From assembly GCA_023375785.1 (NCBI GenBank), contig SZWC01000100.1:376060-426995 (forward strand): a stretch of DNA of 50,936 bases. The letters are read 5' to 3'. Origin of the DNA: Penium margaritaceum (lineage: Eukaryota; Streptophyta; Zygnematophyceae; Desmidiales; Peniaceae). Of this stretch, positions 35,302 through 44,850 are shown piece after piece. The position numbers and the translations under genes were made by a program. Every line of letters starts with the position of its first letter. Position 1 is the stretch's first letter. The notes below the pieces were generated by a model, which was given only the letters and a program-made list of their open reading frames with translations, ran no database searches and had not been told where the DNA came from.

Positions 35302-35827
35302 AGAAATGTGGAGCAAGCCAGAGAAAAGTAGAGTCAGCTAGAGAACGGTGGAGCAAGCAAGAGAAAGGTGGAGCAAACCAGTGAAAGGTGGAGCATGCCA
35401 GAGAAAGGTGGAGCAAGCCAGAGAACGGTGGAGCAAGCATGAAACGGTGGAGCAAGCTAGAGAACGGTAGAGCAAGACAGGGAAAGGTGGAGCAAGCCAG
35501 GGAAAGGTGGAGCAAGCCGGAAAAAGGTGGAACAAGCCAGAGAAAGGTGAAGTAAGCCAGAGAACGGTGGAGCAAGCCAGAGAACGGTGGAGCAAGCCAC
35601 AAAAAGGTGGAGCAAACCACAGAAAGGTAGAGCAAGCCAGATAAAGGTGGAGCAAGCCAGAGAAAGGTGGAGCAAGCCAGAGAAAGGTGGAGAAAGCAAG
35701 AGAAAGGTGGAGCAAGCCAAAGAAAGGTGGAGCACACCAGATAAAGGTGGAATAAGCGAGGGAAAGGTGGAGCAAGCCACAGAAAGGTGCAGCAAGCCAG
35801 GGAAATGTGGAGCAAGGTAGAGAAAGG
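35302..35827 (+). repeat. 20-bp minisatellite, block 8
   Basis: The array between the two retroelement inserts, with the purine strand on plus as in block 7. It ends at GAGAAAGG where the TGTATCAG LTR starts. Confidence 0.95.
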
Positions 35828-37425
35828 TGTATCAGAGAAATATATAATGGTCACAAGACTGACCTCCCGCTGAAGAATATTGAGGAAATACCCCCTCGGA
35901 GCGGGACTGGACCCAACAAGAAAATAAGAGAAAAAGGACCGAGAGCCACCAATATGACCTCCGCCCTGGAGGAGCAAAAGAGAGCACGACCAAGCAACGA
36001 GCGAGGACAAACCACAACACAGTCAGACCAGATCAACGGTCACCCATAGATCTACGGTGGCAAAGCGAGCAGCTACAGACAGATGCTTGCCGGAAGAACT
36101 GGCGGACGACGACGTGCTACCCCGGTCCCTCGCAACTAAGGGTGATACCGAGTCCAAAATCCCGAGTCTAGGTTTGGACTCTGACTTGCGAGTCCGATTC
36201 TAGTCATGGTCTTGGACTTGCGAGTCTGAGTCCAGGACTCGCGAGTCCACGAGTCCACGAGTCCAACGGGACTTTGACTCGCGAGTCCTGGACTTCAACA
36301 CAGTAAGGTAAGAGCTTAGGCCTCATTTTTTCATACAGGCATGCATTTTATTTCCATGTTCCCTCAATTTATTTCCTCTTCTATGTCATATTGCTTGGTA
36401 AATCAATGCCATGTATTGCTTTTTTGGGCAATGTTGGAACGTCATGGACTCGAGACCAGACTTGCGAGTCCGAGTCCAGGCTCAAAGGGGGACTCGGACT
36501 CGCGATTCCGAGTCTGGACTCGGAATCCCGAGTCTGTCAACCCGAGTCTCTTGGACTTGGTATCACCCTTACTTGCAACAGGCGGCCCGTTACACGTCAA
36601 AAGACAAGCAACCAAAAGCACGAAACCCGGTGGAGGTCCCCCTACAACGAGACAACCGCCTCGTGGAGTACCGGAACCGCAGTGCGGCTCGCACTAGCAG
36701 GAGCAGCAACAGAAGCAGCTCGGCAGCGGCGTCGACTCTCACACAAAGGCTATATAGATAAAACCATGTAATACCATCCTTGTATCTTTGGCTCTGCTAA
36801 GTACTCATCAATTACCTCTTGCATTCGCTTACCGTTCATTAAGTGCTCATCTCTGGCTGGCCGCTTCTGCGATGTGGCACCGTTCATCCCTTGTGATCGC
36901 CATCCTCCATCATTGATTTATGCCCGCCATCCCTGGCTGCGGCCTTGCTCATTCGCTTCGTTCATTCGCTTCGCATCATACTCAACCGTACGAGGCAGCT
37001 GAGGCTTGGCTGACCGCCTTGCCCGTTCCTTGCTGTTGCGTGAAACATCCTCAACATCAGAGCGCCAGTATTCCAACTCAGCTCAGTATTATCAGTACAT
37101 TTCAGTGCCCGCACCATTGGTGCTGCACCCACGTCTCACCTGTGCCTCGGCGCTCCGGCAATGCATCCGCGCCTCGGCCCTGCGCTTCGGGTCCACTCAC
37201 AGCTGTGGCTCCTATGCAGTCTTATTCTTGAAATTCTGGTCATCATCCTCTTGCCATAGTTCTGTTCATTCAAGCCGCTACAGTTGCTTTGTCCACATCA
37301 CTCAACAGCCTGACCGTTGTCAGCGTGACGTCAAACATCAGAAGCTTCGCTATTGCTTCCACATCAAGCCTCACCTTCCTTCCAGCTGTTTCCCCGCCTC
37401 CGCAACTTACAGTGAAATCCTAACA
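35828..37425 (+). repeat. 5' LTR, interrupted by a hAT-like insertion
   Basis: It runs from TGTATCAG to ...AATCCTAACA, directly before the primer site. Without the 443 bp of inserted element plus duplicated target it is about 1.15 kb. A TATA-like CTATATAGATAAAA near 36749 could belong to the LTR promoter. A CCCGCCAT...GGCTG motif near 36920 resembles the 46-bp units of the neighbouring insert at 32.7-32.9 kb. Confidence 0.75.
36137..36571. mobile_element. hAT-like non-autonomous miniature transposon
   Basis: A 435-bp insertion with terminal inverted repeats TAAGGGTGATACC(G/A)AGTCCAA, flanked by CTCGCAAC (36129-36136) and CTTGCAAC (36572-36579), an 8-bp target duplication with one change. An 8-bp duplication and a TAAGGGTG-type terminus fit the hAT superfamily; a TA duplication (Tc1/mariner type) is the alternative reading. 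Both subterminal regions are crowded with GAGTCC/GGACTC hexamers and TCGCGA palindromes around an AT-rich centre, as expected of transposase-binding repeats. There is no coding capacity. Confidence 0.8.
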
Positions 37426-37439
37426 TGGTATCAGAGTCC
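37426..37439 (+). other. Primer-binding site, initiator tRNA-Met 3' end
   Basis: TGGTATCAGAGTCC abuts the 5' LTR end ACA. It matches the complement of the 3' end of plant initiator tRNA-Met (TGGTATCAGAGCC) over the first 11 bases and most of the rest. Confidence 0.85.
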
Positions 37440-39078
37440 AAATAAAGTTCCTGGCTCTCTTCGCCGCTTCCTTACCATCACAGACTCCGGAACCGCCGCC
37501 CCACGTCGCGCCATCCGTCCAAGCCAGCCGAATCGCCGACACTCGCTTCCGACCTATACTGCAAGGTGGACGGCACTGTGTATGGGCACAGCAGTCAAAG
37601 ATCTTGCAGTAGCAGCATCACCTCCTCTTGATGACTGAAATGCCCCACCCAAGCGCGCCTGATTCTCTGCCAGCAGTCTGTTCCCCAGCAGCAGTAGTAC
37701 TCTTGTTCCGTACATCTATCAAACTTTCAGCAGCAATAACTTTGCCAAGCTGTCTACCAAGCTCATCATGCCAAATCCGTCCATTGCCAGTCAGCATTAT
37801 CTTGCCCTCAAGCTCATCGGCGCCTTGGTGCTACCTCGCCATGCCTCTGTTGTGGGCCATCGGCCACTTGGCAGTAGCAGTTCAAGGCCTTCTCCGTCGC
37901 AGCTCAAAATACAAAGGTCCAATTCTACCAACAGCAGTCCTTGATCCTTCCTCTGCAGCAGACACCCCAGCGTCACCATCAAGAGCAACACAGCGTATCC
38001 CCCAAATCCCTGCAGCAGACGACTATATGATTGATTTCAGCTATGATTGAACTGAAATCCAAACTATCTGTAACTGTTGCCAGTGCTCCACTTCACCAAT
38101 CCCAAAACCTGCTAAAGAACGCCCATCTTCTTCATCAGCACATGTCCTCCTTCCTCCAAGGTCCAAGCCCCCAACATCAGTATTACCCAAAACCGTACAA
38201 CCAGCAAATCCATCAAAAGAATATGCTTTGTTTCCCATCAACGCTCCGCCTTTCACACGAGAAGAAGTCCACCAGTTCATGCTCAACTTCTACGGGGCAT
38301 CACCAATTACTACAACCAAACCTGCAGCCAAACCTACAGCTGAGCAAGCATCTCAAGGTGAGTCCGACCATGAGGTATCCTCCTCCACTCTGTCTGATCC
38401 TCCGGTCACTGCCCAAGCACCATACGTTCCACCGCACAGACGAGTATAAGAACGCGCTATCATCCCTTCATCTACTCCTCCCGCCTCACCAACGGATGTC
38501 AGTGATCTCTCCTCCTCAACCAGCAGACCCAATTTTGTATGCAACTCGACTGGGTTCACCTCAACTGGATCACTTCCTGCCTGGGTCAAGTCACTGTATG
38601 TGCCTCCTCATCGTCGAGCCCAACAGCAGCAGCAGAGCAGCTCCGAATGGGCACGGGATCAGCAGCCACAAGAGAACTGCGCGGCACTGCTGTTCAACTC
38701 AACCTCCATTGGCAAGCTAGCACTGAGCCTTCTCAGAACCATCCTTGAAGGAAGAGTCGCCCTATGGAAAATAACCTTCACCATCAGACCAGACCAGTCC
38801 TGCATGCCCTCTGCAGAAGGCACCGATCTCCTCCTCCTGTCGGCAGGCTTGCGAACTGCTGCTCCTGCACCCTCAAAGGCAGAAAACAACCTCAACAGTA
38901 CTACCTTCTCCACGCCTACTCCCTTCTGGATTCCTCTCCCTCTACAGCACAATGAGAAGCTATTTTTCCTCCACCTCACTTGGTCAACCTGCAATGTCCC
39001 TCCTCATGAAGTACGGCCGCCAGACCTTACCCGTTGTAAGGAAGCTGGCCAGCACTGTCTTGTGACATTACAGGGGGG
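37440..39078 (+). pseudogene. Unknown retroelement ORF, decayed
   Basis: A single plus-strand frame runs from the primer site to the purine tract, about 545 codons, with only three stops: TAG 37610, TGA 38048 and TAA 38447. This is far fewer than expected by chance in one frame. There is no clear ATG near the start. The protein is Ala/Pro/Ser/Gln-rich, with segments such as VQASRIADTRFRPILQGG, PPFTREEVHQFMLNFYGAS and two copies of YVPPHRR (near 38424 and 38600). It has no zinc knuckle and no protease or RT motif. Its position is that of gag, but I do not recognise the family. Two of the stops (TAG, TAA) could be C-to-T changes of Gln codons. Confidence 0.5.
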
Positions 39079-39373
39079 TGTCAGAGAAATATCTAATGGT
39101 CACATGACTGACCTCCCGGTGACGAATATTAAGGAAATACCCCCTCGGAGCCGGACTGGGCCCAACAATAAAATAAGAGAAAAAGGACCGAGAGCCGCCA
39201 AGTTCACCTCTGCACTGGACGAGTAAAAGAGAGCACGACCAAGCAACGAGCGAGGACAAACCACGACACGGTCAGACCAGATCAACGGTTACCCACAGAT
39301 CTACGGTTGCAAAGCGAGCGGCTACAGACGGGATCTTGCTGGAAGAACTAGCAGACGACAACGTACTACCCCC
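39079..39373 (+). repeat. Truncated 3' LTR
   Basis: It aligns with 35828-36122 from TGT(AT)CAGAGAAATAT to ...GTACTACCCC. The sequence after it is unrelated to the rest of the 5' LTR, so about three quarters of this LTR is missing. Confidence 0.75.
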
Positions 39374-39384
39374 GCAGAGCTTTA

Positions 39385-39640
39385 TTTGCATCTGCCATTG
39401 GCACAAGGACCTGCACGAGCTAGCTGCCCACTTCGTAGCAGTATGCATCCAAGCCTGTAGCAGATTTCTCACGGCGCATCAGTGTCTGCCTTCCCCTTGC
39501 CGCATTCTACTCCTCTGTTCAGCAGCGCATGTGGCTTCGCCCCTGCGCCCACTACAGCAAACATTTTCTCATCCCCTGCCATCAGCTTCAATCACTCGCT
39601 CAGCACACGGATCCGCCAGGTCAAACAGCCAATCTCGGTG
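39385..39640 (+). repeat. Dispersed repeat, copy B
   Basis: Matches the reverse complement of 7070-7325. It starts at the break in the 3' LTR and contains CTGCACGAGCTAGCTG and CAGCACACGGATCCG. From 39720 to 39833 I see no feature. Confidence 0.7.
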
Positions 39641-39833
39641 CGACTTGCACACACGCTGATTTCTCTGCAACGTACTAACTTCCTTCCCTGCACCCACCTT
39701 TCACGTCATCATTAGCTGTCTCTACGAGGTATGGTTCATCAGGGTCATTTTGGACACCATCATATGGGTGTATAGTTCAGTATGATGATTTATGAAGGTT
39801 ACATGAAGTTTCTGACAGGGAGTGTTCCTATGC

Positions 39834-40551
39834 GGTGAGTGTGTAGGGGGAGTGTGTGTGGAGATGGATGCTACATGTACACTGGTATATAATGTTTTTC
39901 TTCAAATGTGCAAGTTAATGTTGGGAGGAGGGGGTTCTATATGGTGAGTGTATGGAAGGAGTGTATGTTGAGATGGGTGATAAATATACACTAGTGCATA
40001 ATGTTGTGGTTCAGATGTGCAAGTGAATAGGAGGGGGGTTGTATGTGGTGAGTGTTTGGGGGAGTGTATGTGGAGAAAGGTACTAAGTGTACACTGGTGT
40101 ATAATGGTATGATTCATATGTGCAAGTGTGTGGGGGGGAGTGGGGGGGAGTGGGGGGGATATATATGGTGAGTGTATGTGGGAAGTTTATGTGGTGATGG
40201 GTGCTAAATGTACACTGGTATATAATGGGGTGATTCAGATATACAAGTAAATGTGGGGGGGGAGATGGGTTGTATGTGGTGAGTGTGTGGTGGGAGTGCA
40301 TGTGGAGATGGGTGCTAAATGTGCATTGGTGTATGGTGTGATTCAGATGTGCAAGTTAATGTGGGAGTGAGGAGGGGAATGAAGGGGGGAGGGGATGAAT
40401 GTGGTGAGTGTATGGGGGGAGTGTACAGGTAGATGGGTGCTAAATGTATGCGAGTGTATAATCTGTGATTCAGATGTGCAGGTGAATGTGGAGGGAGGGT
40501 GGAGGGGGATACGAGGGAGGGGGGGGGGATTTGTATGGTGAGTGTATGAGG
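39834..40551 (+). repeat. G-rich tandem repeat, 104-134 bp units
   Basis: GGTGAGTGT recurs at 39834, 39943, 40047, 40167, 40278, 40403 and 40537. Each unit holds ATGGGTGCTAAATGTACACT and GTGATTCAGATGTGCAAG, followed by a G-rich spacer of variable length, which explains the uneven period. The spacer at 40132-40158 is three runs of seven G. The array fuses into the 20-bp minisatellite at about 40551. Confidence 0.88.
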
Positions 40552-42718
40552 AGAGCAAGCCAGAGAAAGGTTGAGCAAGCCAGGGAAAGTTGGAGCAAGC
40601 CACAAAAAGGTGAAGCAAGCCACGGAAAGGTGGAGCAAGCCAGAGAAATTTGGAGCAACCCTGAGAAAGGTGGACTAAACCAGGGAAAGGTGGAGCAAGC
40701 TAGAGAAAGGTGGATCAAGCCAGAGAAAGGTGGAGCAAGCCAGGAAAAGGTGGAGCAGGCCAGAGAAAGGTGGAGTAAGTCAGGGAATGGTGGAGCAAGA
40801 CTGCGAAAGGTGGAGCAAGTTAGAGAACAGTGGAGCAAGCAAGAGAAAGGTGGAGCAATCTAGCGAAAGGTGGAGCAAGCCAGAGAAAGGTGGAGCAAAC
40901 CAGAGAAAGGTGAAGTAAGCAAGAGAAAGGTGGAGCAAGCCAGAGAGAGGTGGAGCAGGCCAGAGAAAGGTGGAGTAAGCCAGGGAAAGGTGGAGCAAGC
41001 CACAGAAATGTGGAGCAAGCCATAGACTGGTGGAGAAAGCCATGCAACGGTAGAGCCAGCCATAGAAAGGTGTAGTAAGCCAGAGAAAGGTGGAGCAAGC
41101 CACAGAAGGGTGGAGCAATCCTGAGAAATGTGGAGCAAGCCAGGGAAATGTGGAGTAAGCCAGGGAAAGGTGTACCAGGCCAGAGACAGGTGGAGCGAGT
41201 CATGAAAAGGTGGAGCAAGCCAGAGAAGGGTGCAGCAAGCAAGAGAATGTTCAAACAATCCAAAGAAAGGTGGAGTAATCAAGATAATGGTGGAGGAAGC
41301 CAGAGAAAGGTGGAGCAAGTCACAGAAAGGTGGAGAAATCCAAAGAAACACGAAGCAAGCCAGAGAACCGCGGAGCAAGCGAGAGAAAGGTGCAACAAGC
41401 CAGAGAAAGGTGCAGCAAGCCAGGGAAAGGTGGAGCGAGACGGAGAAAGGTGGAGCAAGCCAGAGAAAGGAGGAGCAAGCTAGAAAAGGGTGAAGCAAGC
41501 CAGAGAAAGGTGGAGCAAGCCAGGGAAAGGTGGAGCAAGTCGGAGAAAGGTGGAGCAAGCCACAGAACGGTGGAGCAAGCGAGAGAAAGGTGGAGCAAGC
41601 CAGATAAAGTTGGAGCAAGCCAGGGAAAGGTGGAGCAAGCCGGAGAAAGGTGGAGCAAGCCGCGGAAACGTGGAGCAAGCCAAAGAAAGGTGGAGCAAGC
41701 CAGAGAAAGGTGGAGCAAGCCCGAGAAAGGTGGAGCAAGCAAGAGAAAGGTGGAGCAAGCCGGATAAAGGTGGAGCAAGCCAGAGATTGGTGGAGCAAGC
41801 CAGAGAAAGGTGCAGCTATCCAAAGAAAGCTGGAGCAAGCCAGGAAAAGGTAGAGAAAGCCAGAGAAATGTAGAGCAAGCCAGATAAAGATCGAGCAAGC
41901 CAGAGTAGGTTGGAGCAAGCCAGAGAACAGTGGAGCAGGCAAGAGAAAGGTTGAGCAAGCCAGGGAAAGGTGGAGCAAGCCAGAGAAAGCTGGAGCAAGC
42001 AAGAGAACGGTGGAGCAAGCATGAAACAGTGGAGCAAGCCAGATAACAGTGGAGCAAGTTAGAGAAGAGTGGAGCAAGCCACGGAAAGGTAGAGCAAGCC
42101 GAGGAAAGGTGGAGCAAGCCAGAGAAAGCTGGAGCAAGACAGAGAACGGTGGAGCAAGCCGTAAAACAGTGGAGCAAGCCAGAGAAGGGTGGAGCAAGCC
42201 AGAGATAGGTGGAGCAAGCCAGAGAAAGTTGGAGTAGGCCAGAGAAAGGTGGAGCAAGCCAGGGCAAGGTGAAGCAAGCCAGAGAAAGGTGGAGCAAGCG
42301 AGAGAAAGGTGGAGCAAGCCAGAGATTGGTGGAGCAAGCCAGAGAAAGGTGGAGCAAGCGAGAGAAAGGTGGAGCAAGCCAGAGATTGGTGGAGCAAGCC
42401 AGAGAAAGGTGGAGCAAGCGAGAGAAAGCTGGAGCAAGACAGAGAACGGTGGAGCAAGCCGTAAAACAGTGGAGCAAGCCAGAGAAGGGTGGAGCAAGCC
42501 AGAGATAGGTGGAGCAAGCCAGAGAAAGTTGGAGTAGGCCAGAGAAAGGTGGAGCAAGCCAGGGCAAGGTGAAGCAAGCCAGAGAAAGGTGGAGCAGGCC
42601 AGAGAACGGTGCAGCAAGCAAGACAAAGGTGGAGCAAGCCACAGACTGGTGGAGCAAGCCAGAGAATGGTGGAGCAAGCAAGAGAAGGGTGGAGCAAGCC
42701 AGATAAAGGTGGAGCAAA
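40552..42718 (+). repeat. 20-bp minisatellite, block 9
   Basis: Purine strand on plus. Local higher-order structure: a 60-bp module with AGAGATTGGTGGAGC repeats near 42270-42420, and a segment at about 42125-42260 recurs at about 42425-42560, 300 bp later. The block passes directly into the 11-bp array. Confidence 0.95.
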
Positions 42719-44850
42719 GGCCAGGCTTGTGCCAGACTTGTGCCAAAGTTGTGCCAAAGTTGTGCAAGAGTTGTGCCAGAGTTGTGCCAGAGTTGTGCTA
42801 GAGTTGTGCCAGAGTTGTGCCACAGTTTTTCCAGAATTGTGCCAGAGTTGTGCCACTATTGTGCCATTGTTTTGCCATTGTTGTGCCAGAGTTGTGCCAG
42901 AGTTGTGCCATAGTTGTGCCAGAGTTGTGCCAGAGTTGTGCCAGAGTTGTGCCAGAGTGCTACCAGAGTTGTGCCAGAGTTGCGCCAGAGTTGTGCAAGA
43001 GTTGTGCCAGAACTATGCCATAGTCGTGCCAGAGTTGTGTTCGAGTTGTGCCAGAGTTCTGCTAGAGTTGTGCCAGAGTGGTGCCACAGTTGTGCCAGAG
43101 TTGTGCCAGATTTGTGCCAGAGTTGTGCCATAGTTGTGCCAGATTTGTGCCAGAGTTGTGCCAGAGTTGTGCCAGAGTGCTACCAGAGTTGTGCTAGAGT
43201 TTTGCCAGAGTTGTGCCAACATTTTGCCAGAGTTATGCCAGAGTTGAGCCAGTGTTGTGCCAGAGTTGTACCAGTGTTGTTCCAGAGTTGTGCCAGAGTT
43301 TTGCCTGAGTTGTGCCAGAGTGGTGCTGGAGTTGTGCCAGAGTTGTGCAAGAGTTGTGCCAGAGTTGTGCCAGAGTTGTGCTAGAGTTGTGCCAGAGTTG
43401 TGCCAGAGTTTTGCCACAGTTGTGCCAGAGTTGTGCCAGCGTTGTGCCAGTGTTTTGCCAGTGTTTTGCTAGAGTTGTGCCAGAGTTGTGCCATAGTTGT
43501 GCCAGAGTTGTGCCAGTGTTGTGCCAGTGTTATGCCAGAGTTGTGCCAGAGTTGTCCCAGAGTTGTGCCAGAGTTGTGCGAGAGTTGTGCCAGAGTGGTG
43601 CCAGAGTTGTGCCAGAGTTGAGCCAGAGTTGTGCCAGAGTTGTGCGAGAGTTGTGCCAGAGTGGTGCCAGAGTTGTGCCAGAGTTGAGCCAGAGTTGTGC
43701 CAGAGTTGTGCGAGAGTTGTGCCAGAGTGGTGCCAGAGTTGTGCCAGAGTTGAGCCAGAGTTGTGCCAGAGTTGTGCGAGAGTTGTGCCAGAGTGGTGCC
43801 AGAGTTGTGCCAGAGTTGAGCCAGAGTTGTGCCAGAGTTGTGCGAGAGTTGTGCCAGAGTGGTGCCAGAGTTGTGCCAGAGTTGAGCCAGAGTTGTGCCA
43901 GAGTTGTGCGAGAGTTGTGCCAGAGTGGTGCCAGAGTTGTGCCAGAGTTGAGCCAGAGTTGTGCCAGAGTTGTGCGAGAGTTGTGCCAGAGTGGTGCCAG
44001 AGTTGTGCCAGAGTTGAGCCAGAGTTGTGCCAGAGTTGTGCGAGAGTTGTGCCAGAGTGGTGCCAGAGTTGTGCCAGAGTTGAGCCAGAGTTGTGCCAGA
44101 GTTGTGCGAGAGTTGTGCCAGAGTGGTGCCAGAGTTGTGCCAGAGTTGAGCCAGAGTTGTGCCAGAGTTGTGCGAGAGTTGTGCCAGAGTGGTGCCAGAG
44201 TTGTGCCAGAGTTGAGCCAGAGTTGTGCCAGAGTTGTGCGAGAGTTGTGCCAGAGTGGTGCCAGAGTTGTGCCAGAGTTGAGCCAGAGTTGTGCCAGAGT
44301 TGTGCGAGAGTTGTGCCAGAGTGGTGCCAGAGTTGTGCCAGAGTTGAGCCAGAGTTGTGCCAGAGTTGTGCGAGAGTTGTGCCAGAGTGGTGCCAGAGTT
44401 GTGCCAGAGTTGAGCCAGAGTTGTGCCAGAGTTGTGCGAGAGTTGTGCCAGAGTGGTGCCAGAGTTGTGCCAGAGTTGAGCCAGAGTTGTGCCAGAGTTG
44501 TGCGAGAGTTGTGCCAGAGTGGTGCCAGAGTTGTGCCAGAGTTGAGCCAGAGTTGTGCCAGAGTTGTGCGAGAGTTGTGCCAGAGTGGTGCCAGAGTTGT
44601 GCCAGAGTTGAGCCAGAGTTGTGCCAGAGTTGTGCGAGAGTTGTGCCAGAGTTGTGCCAGGGTTCTGCCAGAGTTGTGTTAGAGTTATGCCAAAGTTGTG
44701 CCGGAGTTGTGATAGAGTTGTGCCAGAGTTGTGCAAAAGTTGTGCCAGAGTTGTGCCAGAGTTTTGCTAGGTTTGTGCTAGAGTTTTGCTTGAGTAGTGC
44801 CATAATTGTTTCAGAGTTGTGCCAAAGTTACGGCAGAGTTGTGCGGCTTG
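42719..44850 (+). repeat. 11-bp minisatellite, with a 66-bp higher-order core
   Basis: Units of GTTGTGCCAGA and variants. The flanks (42719 to about 43570, and 44650-44850) are degenerate. The core at about 43570-44646 is a six-unit, 66-bp higher-order repeat in about 16 copies that look identical; its GTGCGAGAG marker recurs every 66 bp from 43580 to 44636. Because 66 is divisible by 3 and the units contain no stop, four frames stay open for about 450 codons, encoding 22-residue repeats. I see no promoter or conserved start and do not call a gene. Confidence 0.95.

Larger units (their letters stand above)
35828..39373 (+). mobile_element. Non-autonomous LTR retrotransposon with unknown ORF
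   Basis: 5' LTR 35828-37425, primer site TGGTATCAGAGTCC at 37426-37439, an internal region of 1.64 kb, a purine tract ending in GGGGGG at 39078, and a 3' LTR beginning TGTCAGAGAAATATC at 39079. The two LTR starts align for about 290 bp (shared CCCCCTCGGAGC, AAAATAAGAGAAAAAGGACC, AGACCAGATCAACGG). The 3' LTR then stops matching at about 39373 and is truncated. No protease, integrase or RT is encoded, so it would depend on another element. It sits in the 20-bp minisatellite. Confidence 0.8.

Noticed and set aside
36137..36571. Tc1/mariner-type element with TA duplication
   Set aside because: A TA duplication is possible, but the longer CTCGCAAC/CTTGCAAC match outside the TAAGGG termini fits an 8-bp hAT duplication better.
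40860..42767. 635-codon open frame, the longest in the window
   Set aside because: It is the minus-strand reading of the 20-bp array running into the 11-bp array; it is purely repeat-derived.
9175..44850. CRISPR array
   Set aside because: Repeats are contiguous without unique spacers, the unit is 11 or 20 bp, and the context is eukaryotic with no cas genes.
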